This document shows positions 7,718 through 16,212 of a stretch of DNA of 64,000 nt, one piece after another. The DNA is from Planotetraspora sp. A-T 1434 (GTDB taxonomy: Bacteria; Actinomycetota; Actinomycetes; Streptosporangiales; Streptosporangiaceae): positions 1 through 64,000 of the forward strand of contig NZ_JAOEGB010000017.1 in NCBI RefSeq assembly GCF_025420585.1, written 5' to 3'. The notes under the pieces are model-generated. The model worked only from the letters and a program-made list of their open reading frames with translations, ran no database searches and was not told where the DNA came from. Position 1 is the first letter of the stretch, and every line of letters begins with the position of its first letter. The translations under genes and the position numbers were made by a program.

Positions 7718-10700
7718 TCACTCACCGAACGCTGACAGGTGCCCTTCCATGACGGTCAGCGCGGGCAGCGCGACGTGGTCCGGACCCCGCCTCGTGAGAG
7801 CCTGGCCCCGGGCGTACGCCCTGTCATAGGCCGCGTCACCGATGCGGGCGCGGCATCGCGCGCCGACCCGGGCGAGGTCGGCGTCTCCCATCGGGGACGT
7901 GCCGCGGAGGGCCGCGCCGACGCCCAGGAGCAGGGCCGCGCGCTCGGCGTCGCCTTCCAGCAGCGCCACTCCCGCGAGCCCCTCCGCGACCCTCGCCGTC
8001 ACGGACACGTCCCGGTCGCCGAGCCCCGTCGTCAGCGCGCGGCGATGCCAGGCCAGGGCCTCGGCGGCGTTTCCCTCGGCCTCCGCCGTCCACCCCAGCG
8101 CGAGGTACACCTGCGCCCGCGTCTCCTCGGCGGCGAACCAGTCGGCCGTGCACTCCGCGAGCGCCGCCTCGTAGAGCGACCGCGCCTCCCGGAGGTCGCC
8201 GCGCAGCCGCGCCATCTCGCCGAGGCCCAGGTGGGCGGCGCCGAGCAGCTCGGGAGCGCCCGCCTGGCGGGCCAGCTCGGCCGTGCGCTCGTAGTCGGCG
8301 CGGGCTCCCCCCTCGTCACCAGTACGGGCCCTGCCCCGCGCCCGGCGGCACAGCGTCTCGGCGACGTCGACCGTGGCGCCCAGCCGTTCGGCGAGCTGGA
8401 GCGCCTCGTTGGTGTGCGCCTCCACTCTGGCGTAATCACCCTGGAGGTCGGCGAGATCGGCCATCGCGGACAGCGCCATCGTCAGCGCCCAGCGGTCCCC
8501 GACCGCCCGCAGCGCCTCCACCGACGCGGTGATCTGCCGATCGGCCTCCGCGAGCCGTCCGTCGAAGAGCAGGAGATATCCCCTGCCGAAGTCGGTGAGC
8601 CCGTTCAGCCACGGGTCCCCGTCCAGAACCCCGGCCCTGCTCTCCAGCTCCTGGAAGGCACCCCTGTCCGGCGGGCCGCCGACCACGGCCCGGAGCACGA
8701 GGAGGTACGGCTGTCGCGGTGGTTCGCGCAGACCGTCGGCCACGCGGATCGCCGTGCTCAGGCTGGACTCCAGGCCGGGGCCGAGGCCGGAGGCGGCGCC
8801 GCCCGACACGGCTGTGAACACGCACAGCGCGTGCTCCTCGGCGAGCCCCGCTGGCGGCTCGGTTCCGGTCCTGGCGAGCAGTTCCCGGGCCAGACCGGCG
8901 GCCTCACTGCGCAGACCGCGCAGCAGCCAGTAGCCCGCCGAGGCCGACAGCAGCCGCAGCCCGTCCTCCGCGCCGGCGGCCCTCACAACATCCTGGGCGG
9001 CATCGTCGTCGGAATCATCGGCGGCCCTGTGGAGCGCGGCGTGCAGGTTGTCGCGCTCGGCGTCCAGACGCCGCAGCCACTCCAGCTGCTCCGGCCCCCG
9101 CAGGTGGGGGTCGGCGGTCTCGGCGAGATCCAGGTAGTACGCCAGGTGGGCCCGGTGGAGCCGTTCCTCCTCGCCCGCCTCGGCCAGCCGTTCCGCGCAG
9201 AAGGCGCGGATGGTCTCCAGCATCCGGTAGCGGTCGCCCACGGCATCGACCACCGCCTCGACCAGTGACTTCTCCACCAGGGAGGCCAGCACGCCGTCCG
9301 TGTCCGGCACCCCGCACACCCGCTCGGCCGCCTCCAGCGTCGCGCCGCCCGCGAAGACCGTGAGCCGTCTCGCCAGCGCGCGCTCGGTCTCGTCGAGCAG
9401 GTCCCAGCTCCACTCGACCACCGCGCGGAGCGTGCGGTGCCTCGGCTGTGCCGTACGGCTGCCGCGCGACAGCAGCGAGAAGCGGTCGGTGAGGCGGGCG
9501 GCGAGCTCGGCGGCCGTCAGCGACCGCATCCGGGCGGCTGCCAGCTCGATGGCCAGCGGCAGCCCGTCGAGCGCCCGGCAGATCCGCGCGATGTCCTCCG
9601 CGCCGGGCTCGACGTCGGGCCGTACGGCGGAGGCGCGCTCGGCGAACAGCCGCACCGCCGGATAGGCGAGTGCCTCCGCCGATGGCGTGCCGGGCGGCGG
9701 CAGGTCGAGGGGAGGAACGGGATAGAGCCGCTCGCCGGTGATGCCGAGCGCCTCCCTGCTGGTGGCCAGGACGCGCAGCGCCGGGCACGCGCTGAGCAGG
9801 CGGTCGGCGAGCCGGGCGGCGGCCTCCACGACGTGTTCGCAGTTGTCCAGCACGAGCAGCGCAGGCCGGTCGCCGAGGGCCGCGACCAGCCTCGCGACGG
9901 GATCCGGCGCCGGGCCCGAGCGAGCCGGCGCCGGGGTGGCCAGCAGCCCGGTCTCGCGGAGCCCGAGCGCGGCGAGCACCGCCTGCGGCACGTCGGTCCC
10001 GTCGCCGAGCGGCGCGAGCTCGACGAAGCAGACGGTGCCGGGCTCTCGGCCGGCGGCCTCCGTCGCGAGCCGCGTCTTGCCGGTGCCTCCGGGACCGGTG
10101 AGCGTCACCAGCCGGGCCTCGCCGAGCAGCGCGCCGATCCGCTCCAGGTCCTCCGCCCGGCCCACCAGGGTGGTGAGGTGGGCGGGCAGCGAATGCCGTA
10201 CGGCGGGGCCGGGGGAGAGGGACGGGTCGGAGCGGAGCACGGCCAGGTGGATCGCGGCCAGCTCGGCGGAGGGGTCGGCGCCCAGCTCGTCGGCGAGCCT
10301 CCGCCGGGCGTCCTCGAACGCCGTCAGAGCCTCGGCCTGGCGGCCGGCCGCGTAGAGCGCGCGCATGAGCTGGCCGAGGGTCCGCTCGCGCAGCGGGTGG
10401 GCCGCCGCCCGGTCCCGCAGCTCGGCGACGAGGTCCCCGTGCCCACCGTGGTGACCGTGCCCAACGTGGTAACCGTGCCCACCGTGGTGACCGTGCCCAA
10501 CGTGGTAACCATGCCCAACGTGGTGGCCGTGCTCGCCGAGCGCCAGCCTGGCCTCCGCGAGGTCCTCGGCCGCGGTGAGGCGCAGCTCCTCCAGCCGGGT
10601 CGCCTGCGCGGCCGCGAACGGCGCGTCGAGGACGTCGGCGAGCGCGGGCCCGCGCCAGAGATCGAGGGCCTGCCGCAGCGACGCGGCCGCCGCGCGGTGG

Positions 10701-11089
10701 TTTCCCGATGAGAGGGCCCGCCGCCCCTCGGCCGCGAGCCGCTCGAACCGGAACGCGTCCACGTCGTCAGGATCGACGGCGAGGCGATATCCGGCGGGGT
10801 GGCCCTCCACCAGGTCACCGAGATGCCGGCGCAGCCGCGAGACCTGGGCCTGAAGGGCGTTGACGGCGTTCGCGGGAGGGTCGGCGCCGTAGAGGCCGCC
10901 GATGAGGCGCTCGCCGCTGACCACCCGGCCCGCGCCGAGCAGCAGCAGCGCGAGCAGCGCCCGGAGCCCCGGCCCGCCGACGGCGACCGCGCCCTCATCC
11001 GGGCCCGCACCTGGCCCCGAACCTGGGTCCGCATTCGGGCGCTCATCGCCGAGCCGGGCCTCCGTGGGGCCGAGAATGCCGAACCGCAT
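7718..11089 (-). CDS. AfsR/SARP-type regulator (wHTH-BTAD-NB-ARC-TPR) with His/Gly repeat
   Basis: Large ATP-binding transcriptional regulator of 1123 aa. Order: an OmpR-like winged helix and bacterial transcriptional activation domain (about 1-290; 'ANAVNALQAQVSRLRRHLG' and 'FEDARRRLADELGADPSAEL' are typical), an NB-ARC-type NTPase (about 305-600, Walker A 'GPGGTGKTRL' near 330, Walker B 'ALLVLDNCEHV'), then TPR-like helices to the end. Two insertions are unusual. A Gly/Pro/Asp-rich stretch interrupts the winged helix at about 15-36. Five hexapeptides of the type GHHVGH/GYHVGH fill residues 188-217 inside the activation domain. SARP-type proteins generally activate secondary metabolite or export genes. 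Here the exporter gene lies immediately downstream. Confidence 0.9.
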   Translation of the reverse strand: MRFGILGPTEARLGDERPNADPGSGPGAGPDEGAVAVGGPGLRALLALLLLGAGRVVSGERLIGGLYGADPPANAVNALQAQVSRLRRHLGDLVEGHPAGYRLAVDPDDVDAFRFERLAAEGRRALSSGNHRAAAASLRQALDLWRGPALADVLDAPFAAAQATRLEELRLTAAEDLAEARLALGEHGHHVGHGYHVGHGHHGGHGYHVGHGHHGGHGDLVAELRDRAAAHPLRERTLGQLMRALYAAGRQAEALTAFEDARRRLADELGADPSAELAAIHLAVLRSDPSLSPGPAVRHSLPAHLTTLVGRAEDLERIGALLGEARLVTLTGPGGTGKTRLATEAAGREPGTVCFVELAPLGDGTDVPQAVLAALGLRETGLLATPAPARSGPAPDPVARLVAALGDRPALLVLDNCEHVVEAAARLADRLLSACPALRVLATSREALGITGERLYPVPPLDLPPPGTPSAEALAYPAVRLFAERASAVRPDVEPGAEDIARICRALDGLPLAIELAAARMRSLTAAELAARLTDRFSLLSRGSRTAQPRHRTLRAVVEWSWDLLDETERALARRLTVFAGGATLEAAERVCGVPDTDGVLASLVEKSLVEAVVDAVGDRYRMLETIRAFCAERLAEAGEEERLHRAHLAYYLDLAETADPHLRGPEQLEWLRRLDAERDNLHAALHRAADDSDDDAAQDVVRAAGAEDGLRLLSASAGYWLLRGLRSEAAGLARELLARTGTEPPAGLAEEHALCVFTAVSGGAASGLGPGLESSLSTAIRVADGLREPPRQPYLLVLRAVVGGPPDRGAFQELESRAGVLDGDPWLNGLTDFGRGYLLLFDGRLAEADRQITASVEALRAVGDRWALTMALSAMADLADLQGDYARVEAHTNEALQLAERLGATVDVAETLCRRARGRARTGDEGGARADYERTAELARQAGAPELLGAAHLGLGEMARLRGDLREARSLYEAALAECTADWFAAEETRAQVYLALGWTAEAEGNAAEALAWHRRALTTGLGDRDVSVTARVAEGLAGVALLEGDAERAALLLGVGAALRGTSPMGDADLARVGARCRARIGDAAYDRAYARGQALTRRGPDHVALPALTVMEGHLSAFGE
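10439..10528 (-). repeat. Five 18-bp tandem repeats inside the AfsR-like gene
   Basis: Five contiguous 18-bp units, with units 1 and 3 identical and units 2 and 4 identical (so also a 36-bp higher-order repeat) and unit 5 slightly diverged. On the coding strand each unit encodes G-[H/Y]-H-[V/G]-G-H, giving 13 histidines in 30 residues. The unit length keeps the reading frame, so copy number could vary without breaking the gene. Confidence 0.95.
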
Positions 11090-11104
11090 GCATGAGATTG
11101 TGGC

Positions 11105-12235
11105 TCACCGTCTGATCGCGCGAGCCATCGCTTCCAGGCGGGCGGCGGAGGCGAGGCCGCCGTGGTACCAGTGGATCTCCTGGGCGCCGGCGGCGGTGTA
11201 GGTTTCAGCCAGCCAGGCCAGGGCCTCTCCGTCCGCGGGACGCGGCGGTAGGGCGAGGAGGTAGGCCCCGACGCGCGGGCCGAGCCGCCCGAGCGCGCGC
11301 AGCCCGGCCTCGTCGACCTCGGGGGCGTTCCAGCAGTTGCCGATCAGGACGTCCACGTCCACACCGGCGGGCACGGTGGCGAAGGGGCCGGTCGCCCAGG
11401 GGTCGGCGTTCGCGTGCAGGCCGATCGGGATTCCGGGCCGCACCGAGCGGGCCTCCGCGAGCAGCAGCGCGCGGAGCTCGCCCGCGAGCCCCGTCCTCAG
11501 GTCGCGTACGGCTTCCGCCAGGTCGCCCAGCGCCGACTCGACGGACTCGACCGCCTCGGCCGGCTGGTCGACGGCGGCGCGCACCCGGGACCGCAGCTCG
11601 GCCACGTCGATCCCGGCCGACTCGTAGCGGGAGACGCATGCCGTGCAGAAACAGAGGGACAGCAGCGCGATCACCGCGGCGTTCCAGTCCGTGCCGTCGG
11701 TCTTCTCGTGGTGGCCGCCGTGGCGGAACCCGAGCGCGCCGCACGCCTCCAGGATCAGCGCGTCGGGGTCGCCCAGCTCGACGACCTCGTGGACCAGAGT
11801 CCGGCAGTATTCCCGCACGTCGGCGGAGGCGGGGCACAGCGCGTACGAGTACGGCTCGCCGAAGGCGTTCCTGACGACCAGGTCGGGGTTGGCGGAGCCG
11901 AGCAGCGTGTTGTGGGTGAGGACGGTCCAGGCGTGGACCGGCAGGCCCTCGGCTCGGAGGGCGTCGCGGGCCTCGCCGAACGGGTCGCCGGACGCGACCC
12001 ACGCCGGCGCGCCGGGGACCAGGCGGCTTCCCTTCCACGCCTCCTCCCGGAGCGGGACGTAACACGCGGCGTGCCGGGCGTCGACGAGCCGGTGCTCCGG
12101 ATGGAGCGGGGTGGCGGCGCGGGTCGTGTGGTAGGACGCGGCCAGCGCGACGGCGTCTCCGCCGAGAGCCTTCAGGCGTCCCGCGGCGGCCGGGTCCCCG
12201 ACGACGTCCCAGGGGTAGGCGTAGATGACGTTCAC
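11105..12235 (-). CDS. Uncharacterised TIM-barrel-like protein of the uronate locus
   Basis: Unrecognised 376-aa soluble protein. The pattern 'VNVIYAYPWDVVGDP', 'HAWTVLTHNTLLG', 'YALCPASADVREYCRTLVHE', 'ILEACGALGFRHGGHHEKTD' and 'IHWYHGGLAS' resembles proteins of the putative glycoside-hydrolase-like/alanine-rich family (alternating strands and helices, conserved 'CP...VREY'). A Cys cluster 'CFCTACVSRYE' near residue 210 is unusual. Start: GTG at 12235 overlaps the stop of the glucarate-dehydratase-like gene in a GTGA arrangement, so the two are translationally coupled; the open frame upstream of it is that gene's shadow. The context points to an uronate/aldarate function. The aldarolactone-opening step has no other candidate here, but that assignment is only inference. 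Confidence 0.65.
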   Translation of the reverse strand: MNVIYAYPWDVVGDPAAAGRLKALGGDAVALAASYHTTRAATPLHPEHRLVDARHAACYVPLREEAWKGSRLVPGAPAWVASGDPFGEARDALRAEGLPVHAWTVLTHNTLLGSANPDLVVRNAFGEPYSYALCPASADVREYCRTLVHEVVELGDPDALILEACGALGFRHGGHHEKTDGTDWNAAVIALLSLCFCTACVSRYESAGIDVAELRSRVRAAVDQPAEAVESVESALGDLAEAVRDLRTGLAGELRALLLAEARSVRPGIPIGLHANADPWATGPFATVPAGVDVDVLIGNCWNAPEVDEAGLRALGRLGPRVGAYLLALPPRPADGEALAWLAETYTAAGAQEIHWYHGGLASAARLEAMARAIRR

Positions 12236-13491
12236 CAGCGTGGCCTCCGGGCCGAGAAGGACGGGTCGAAGCTCTGCATGTACGTCGTGTCGTCGCGGGA
12301 GCGGACGCCACATTTCTCATACTGCTCGTTCATGACGGCGAGGGCGTCGCGGTCGAGCTCCACGCCGAGACCGGGGCCGTCGGGCACCGGCACCGCGCCG
12401 TCCACGAACCGCAGCGCGCCCGGCGCGACCACGTCCTGCCCGTCCTGCCACGGCGTGTGGGTGTCGCAGTCGTGGGTGATGGCGGGCGTGGCGGCCGCCA
12501 GGTGCGTCATCGCGGCGAGGCTGATCCCGAGGTGGGAGTTGCTGTGCATGGACAGCTCGATGCCGAAGGTCGAGCACAGCGTCGCGATGTGGGAGGACTT
12601 CAGCAGCCCGCCCCAGTAGTGGTGGTCGAGGAGCAGCACGCCGATCGCGCCCTGTTGGATGGCCGTGGGGAGGTGCTCGGGCGTGACCACGCACATGTTG
12701 GTCGCCAGCGGCATCGGGACCAGCGGTGCGACGCTCGCCATGTTCTCGATGCCCGGCGCCGGGTCCTCCAGGTATTCCAGGACGCCGTCGAGCGCGCGGC
12801 CGACCTCGATCGAGGTGTCCACGCTCCACGCGGCGTTGGGGTCGAGCCGCAGCGGGTGCTCGGGGAACGCCTCCCGCAGCGCGAGGATCGCCTCGATCTC
12901 CTCGACCGGCGGGTACACCCCACCCTTGAGCTTGATCGAGCGGAAGCCGTACTTGCCGATGAACATGCGAGCCTGCTCGACGAGCCCGGCGGGGTCGAGC
13001 GCGGCACCGAAGGAGTCCTCAGGCTCGCCCGGATGCCCGGCCCACTTGTAGAACAGATAGGCGCTGTACGGCACGGCGTCCCTGACCTTGCCGCCAAGGA
13101 GGTCGACGACGGGCCGCCCGGCCGCCTTGCCCTTGATGTCAAGGCATGCCACCTCGAACGGCGAGAACACCCGGTCGACGGTCTTCTCGTGCGTGGCCGC
13201 GCCGGTCAGCCCGTGCCTGTCCACGACGACGTCGGCCCCCACGGAGGCGATCACCGCCGCGTAGATCGCGTTGTGGTGGTAGACGTCGAGCCCGATCAGC
13301 GAGCGCGCCGCGTCGCGGACCTTGCCGAGGTGGTCGAGGTCGCCGTAGGTCTCGCCGAGCCCGGTGAGCCCCTCGTCGGTCACCACCTCGACGATCGTGC
13401 GCAGCGCCCATGGCTCGTGTACGCCGGCCGCGTTGAGCAGCGGCGGGTCCCGGAAGGCGACCGGGGTGACGTGGACATCCCGGATCAGCAC
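12232..13491 (-). CDS. gudD: Glucarate dehydratase-like enolase-superfamily enzyme
   Basis: Dehydrates D-glucarate (or a related aldarate) to 5-dehydro-4-deoxyglucarate; 419 aa, mandelate-racemase/enolase superfamily. Visible: the N-terminal capping domain with 'LTGLGETYGDLDHLGKVRDAA', barrel residues in 'SIKLKGGVYPP' (KxK-like base), metal ligands in 'LRLDPNAAWSVD', 'LEYLEDPAPGIENM' and 'NMCVV', and the His-containing 'LSMHSNSHLGISLAAM', matching the GlucD subgroup. Start: GTG 13491 overlaps the kdgD stop by 7 bp; the frame stays open to 14262, but that part is the shadow of kdgD. It acts between uronate dehydrogenase and KdgD in the oxidative uronate route. Substrate (glucarate or galactarate) is not resolved. 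Confidence 0.9.
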   Translation of the reverse strand: MLIRDVHVTPVAFRDPPLLNAAGVHEPWALRTIVEVVTDEGLTGLGETYGDLDHLGKVRDAARSLIGLDVYHHNAIYAAVIASVGADVVVDRHGLTGAATHEKTVDRVFSPFEVACLDIKGKAAGRPVVDLLGGKVRDAVPYSAYLFYKWAGHPGEPEDSFGAALDPAGLVEQARMFIGKYGFRSIKLKGGVYPPVEEIEAILALREAFPEHPLRLDPNAAWSVDTSIEVGRALDGVLEYLEDPAPGIENMASVAPLVPMPLATNMCVVTPEHLPTAIQQGAIGVLLLDHHYWGGLLKSSHIATLCSTFGIELSMHSNSHLGISLAAMTHLAAATPAITHDCDTHTPWQDGQDVVAPGALRFVDGAVPVPDGPGLGVELDRDALAVMNEQYEKCGVRSRDDTTYMQSFDPSFSARRPRW

Positions 13492-14390
13492 CCGACGATC
13501 TCCAATCCCCGCGCGATGAGCCTTTCGAGCTGTGCGACGTGCTCCGGCGCGGCGTCGATCAGCGGCGGGCGGACCACGCCGGCATTCAGCCCCCGCAGCG
13601 TCACACCCGCCTTGACCAGGGAGACGGCGTAGCCCGGAACGAGGTCGCGGAGCTCGACCAGCGGGCGGTAGAACTCGGCGAGCAGCCGCCTGGCCAGGTC
13701 GTCGTCGCCTGCGGTGACCGCCTTGTAGAAGCCGAGGGCCACCTCGGGCGCGAAGCAGAAGACGGCCGACGAGTACAGGTTCACACCGATGCCCCGGTAG
13801 GCCATGACGGTCATCTCGGCGGTGGGCAGCCCGTTGAAGAAGGCGAACTCGCGGTCGGTGGCGTCCCGCACGGCCAGGACGATGCGCTGGAGCTGGTCGA
13901 GATCGCCGAGCCCGTCCTTGAACCCCATGATGTTCGGCAGCCCGGCGAGCTCGACGACGGCGTCCGGCGTGAACCGGGCGTTGCCGCGCTGGTAGACGAT
14001 CGACGGCAGGTCCGTCGCGGAGCTCACGTGGCGGATGTACCGCACGAGCCCGCTCACCGGAGCGGTGACCAGGTAGGGCGGCAGGAGCAGCAGGCCGTCG
14101 GCTCCGGCCCGCGCGGCGGTCTCCGCGCAGGACCGGGCGAACGGCAGGGCGCCGCCCGCGCCGGAGAGCACGGGAACCCGCCCGGCCACCGTCTCCACGG
14201 AGATCCGCACCACCCGCTCGTACTCGTCGAGACCCAGGGCGTTGTACTCGCCGGTTCCGCACGCGGCGAACACTCCGCCGGCACCCGCCCTCACGCCCTC
14301 ATCGATGTGTCGCCGGAGAGCCTCCTCGTCGAGCCGGCCGTCCGCGGTGAACGGGGTGACCGGAAAGAACAGAATGCCGTCGAGATGCAT
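13485..14390 (-). CDS. kdgD: 5-dehydro-4-deoxyglucarate dehydratase (DapA family)
   Basis: Dehydrates and decarboxylates 5-dehydro-4-deoxy-D-glucarate to 2,5-dioxopentanoate (alpha-ketoglutarate semialdehyde); 301 aa. DapA-fold features: 'LFFPVTPFTADGRLDEEALR' at the N-terminus, 'AACGTGEYNAL' near 44, 'IVYQRGNARF' with the family Tyr, and the Schiff-base Lys in 'NIMGFKDGLGDLDQLQRI'. The VYQR and GFKDG signatures separate KdgD from true DapA. ATG 14390 has an AAGGG Shine-Dalgarno, and a perfect 16-bp palindrome lies just upstream at 14409-14424. It is the first gene of a three-gene overlapping operon (kdgD, gudD-like, unknown). Confidence 0.92.
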   Translation of the reverse strand: MHLDGILFFPVTPFTADGRLDEEALRRHIDEGVRAGAGGVFAACGTGEYNALGLDEYERVVRISVETVAGRVPVLSGAGGALPFARSCAETAARAGADGLLLLPPYLVTAPVSGLVRYIRHVSSATDLPSIVYQRGNARFTPDAVVELAGLPNIMGFKDGLGDLDQLQRIVLAVRDATDREFAFFNGLPTAEMTVMAYRGIGVNLYSSAVFCFAPEVALGFYKAVTAGDDDLARRLLAEFYRPLVELRDLVPGYAVSLVKAGVTLRGLNAGVVRPPLIDAAPEHVAQLERLIARGLEIVGC

Positions 14391-14408
14391 GTATCAACCC
14401 TTCACCTC

Positions 14409-14424
14409 GTCCACATATGTGGAC
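14409..14424. promoter_or_regulatory. Perfect palindrome, probable IclR operator before kdgD
   Basis: GTCCACATATGTGGAC is a perfect 16-bp palindrome that ends 19 bp before the kdgD start, directly upstream of its Shine-Dalgarno. Related GTTCACAT-type half-sites lie before the IclR gene at 15283 and in the 18437-18620 divergent promoter, so one or both local IclR regulators probably bind here. Confidence 0.65.
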
Positions 14425-14521
14425 GGCGTCCTTCATCCTGGGCGGTATCCAGAAGCTAACTGGGCATTCTCGTAGAAGTCAACACGCCCCGGGATGACCT
14501 AGAGGGAAGGGGACGCCGAGG

Positions 14522-15283
14522 TCAGCGGATTCCCTCGCGCCGCAGGGTCGCGGCGAGCTTGCGGGTGTGCCGGACGAGGGCATCGGTGATCTTCTCGACC
14601 TGGTCGTCCGGGAGCCCGGCGGGCATCGAGCAGCTGATGGCGTCCGTGGCCGGAATGCGGTAGTCGACCGCGCATGCCACGCAGGCGACTCCGGTGGTGC
14701 CCTGCTCACGCTCGTACGCCCAGCCCCGCATGCGCACCCGGTCCAGCTCGGAGATGAGCGCGGCCCGGTCGGTGTAGCTGTGCGGGGTGATGCCCTCGAG
14801 TCGTTCCGGCAGCGTGGCCGTTACCTCATAGTCGGTCAGCTCGGCCAGCAAGGCCTGGCCGAGCGCGGTCACATGCGCGGGCAGCCGCCGCCCGACCCGG
14901 GAGATGACCCGGAGCTCCTCGCGGGACTCCCGGCTAGCCAGGTAGAGCACGTGCGCGTCATCGCGGCGGGCGTAGTGCACGGTGTGCCCGACCTCGGCGC
15001 GCAGGTCTTCCAGGGTCTCGTAGGCCAGCGGCAGCGCCGGGTCCTTGTCCAGGTAGGCGGTGCCCGTGAGCAGGGCGTGCGGGCCGATGCCGTACGCCAG
15101 GCGCGTCTCGTCGGACTCGATCCACTTCAGCTCGGCGAGAGTGCGGAGCAGGGCGTGCAGGCTGCTGCGCGGGTATCCCACGCGCTGCTGGAGTTCGGAC
15201 AGGCTGAGCTTCTGCGGCGAGGCCGCCAATGCCTCCAGAATGCGGACGGTCCGCTCCGCGGACTTGACCAGAGAGGGCTCCAC
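14522..15283 (-). CDS. IclR-family regulator A of the uronate locus
   Basis: Transcriptional regulator of 253 aa with an N-terminal winged HTH ('VKSAERTVRILEALAASPQK ... YPRSSLHALLRTL') and a C-terminal IclR effector domain of about residues 75-250 ('YLASRESREELRVISRVG', 'TALGQALLAEL', 'EREQGTTGVACVACAV'). It is a close paralogue of the regulator at 18621-19385; the two share long stretches such as 'YLASRES', 'SRVGRR.PA' and 'YEREQ/SEREQ'. It sits between the ABC transporter genes and kdgD, all on the same strand. The likely role is sugar-acid-responsive control of this locus through the GTTCACAT-type sites. Confidence 0.9.
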   Translation of the reverse strand: MEPSLVKSAERTVRILEALAASPQKLSLSELQQRVGYPRSSLHALLRTLAELKWIESDETRLAYGIGPHALLTGTAYLDKDPALPLAYETLEDLRAEVGHTVHYARRDDAHVLYLASRESREELRVISRVGRRLPAHVTALGQALLAELTDYEVTATLPERLEGITPHSYTDRAALISELDRVRMRGWAYEREQGTTGVACVACAVDYRIPATDAISCSMPAGLPDDQVEKITDALVRHTRKLAATLRREGIR

Positions 15284-15335
15284 GGCTGTCCCATCTGCCG
15301 AGAGTGGTGCAATGGTTGTCAGAGTATCGTCCGCC

Positions 15336-15351
15336 GTTCATATATGTGACA
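15336..15351. promoter_or_regulatory. Degenerate IclR operator between permease and iclR A
   Basis: GTTCATATATGTGACA matches 11 of 16 positions of the perfect palindrome at 14409-14424, with the central ATAT kept. It lies 53 bp upstream of the IclR A start, which would fit autoregulation. Confidence 0.45.
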
Positions 15352-15354
15352 CGG

Positions 15355-16212
15355 CTATCCCTTTACGGCGCCGCTGGTCAGGCCCCGCATGAACTGGCGC
15401 TGGAAGGCCAGGAACGCGATGACCGACGGCAGGAGGGCCAGCAGCGAGGCCGCGAGCAGCACGCCGATGCCGACCTCCTCGTCCGACCTCAGCGTCCGGA
15501 GCGCGATCGGCAGGGTCCACTGGTCCGAGTCCGTGGCCACGATGAGCGGGAGCAGGTACTGGTCCCAGATCATGGTGAAGCCGAACACGCCGATGACACC
15601 GAGCGCGGGGCGGCAGAGCGGCAGGATGATGGTGAAGAACGTGCGGAGCTCGCCCGCGCCGTCGATCCGCGCGGCCTCCTCGATCTCGACCGGGACCTCC
15701 TTCATGAACTCGGTCATGACCAGGATCGAGAAGCCCCAGGCGCCGACCGGCAGGATCATGCCCGCGTACGACCCGAGCAGGTTGGTGTGGAGCACAGGCA
15801 GATCGCCGAGCACGACCGAGAGCGGGATCGCGATGATCTCCTCGGGGATCATCATCGTGGTCAGCATGAGCAGCAGCACGACCGCCATGCCGCGGAATTT
15901 CTTCCGGGCGAGCGCGTAGGCGGCGAACACGCTGACCACCATCTGCAGCAGCAGCCCGAACCCGACCACGACGAAGGAGTTGACCAGGTAGAGGTAGACT
16001 TTCCGCTCGCCCGCCTTGGTGAAGTTCTCCAGCGTGAGCTGTTCCGGCAGCGAGAAGTGGGTCGGATCGACCACGTGATTGAACGCGCTGACCAGCAGCC
16101 CCACCAGCGGTCCGGTGAAGATGATCACGATGCCCGCGTAGAGCACGAACTTGAGCACGGTGGCGACCGGGCCCTTGTGGGATTCGAGCCCCAGCGTGGT
16201 GTCGAATCTCAT
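15355..16212 (-). CDS. Carbohydrate ABC transporter permease (MalG type)
   Basis: Inner-membrane permease of 285 aa with six predicted hydrophobic segments. The EAA loop reads 'EIEEAARIDGAGELRTFFTI' before 'ILPLCRP', the MalG-type ATPase contact. ATG 16212 overlaps the stop of the upstream permease gene by 4 bp (ATGA), giving translational coupling. Together with the next two genes it forms a CUT1-type sugar importer. No ATPase gene is present, so a shared MsiK-like ATPase elsewhere in the genome is likely, as is usual in actinomycetes. The uronate context suggests import of uronates or oligo-uronides; this is inference. Confidence 0.92.
   Translation of the reverse strand: MRFDTTLGLESHKGPVATVLKFVLYAGIVIIFTGPLVGLLVSAFNHVVDPTHFSLPEQLTLENFTKAGERKVYLYLVNSFVVVGFGLLLQMVVSVFAAYALARKKFRGMAVVLLLMLTTMMIPEEIIAIPLSVVLGDLPVLHTNLLGSYAGMILPVGAWGFSILVMTEFMKEVPVEIEEAARIDGAGELRTFFTIILPLCRPALGVIGVFGFTMIWDQYLLPLIVATDSDQWTLPIALRTLRSDEEVGIGVLLAASLLALLPSVIAFLAFQRQFMRGLTSGAVKG

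Noticed and set aside
13492-14262. N-terminal extension of the glucarate-dehydratase frame
   Set aside because: The open frame upstream of GTG 13491 is the out-of-frame shadow of kdgD; Arg/Ala/Gly-rich with no homology to the enolase family.
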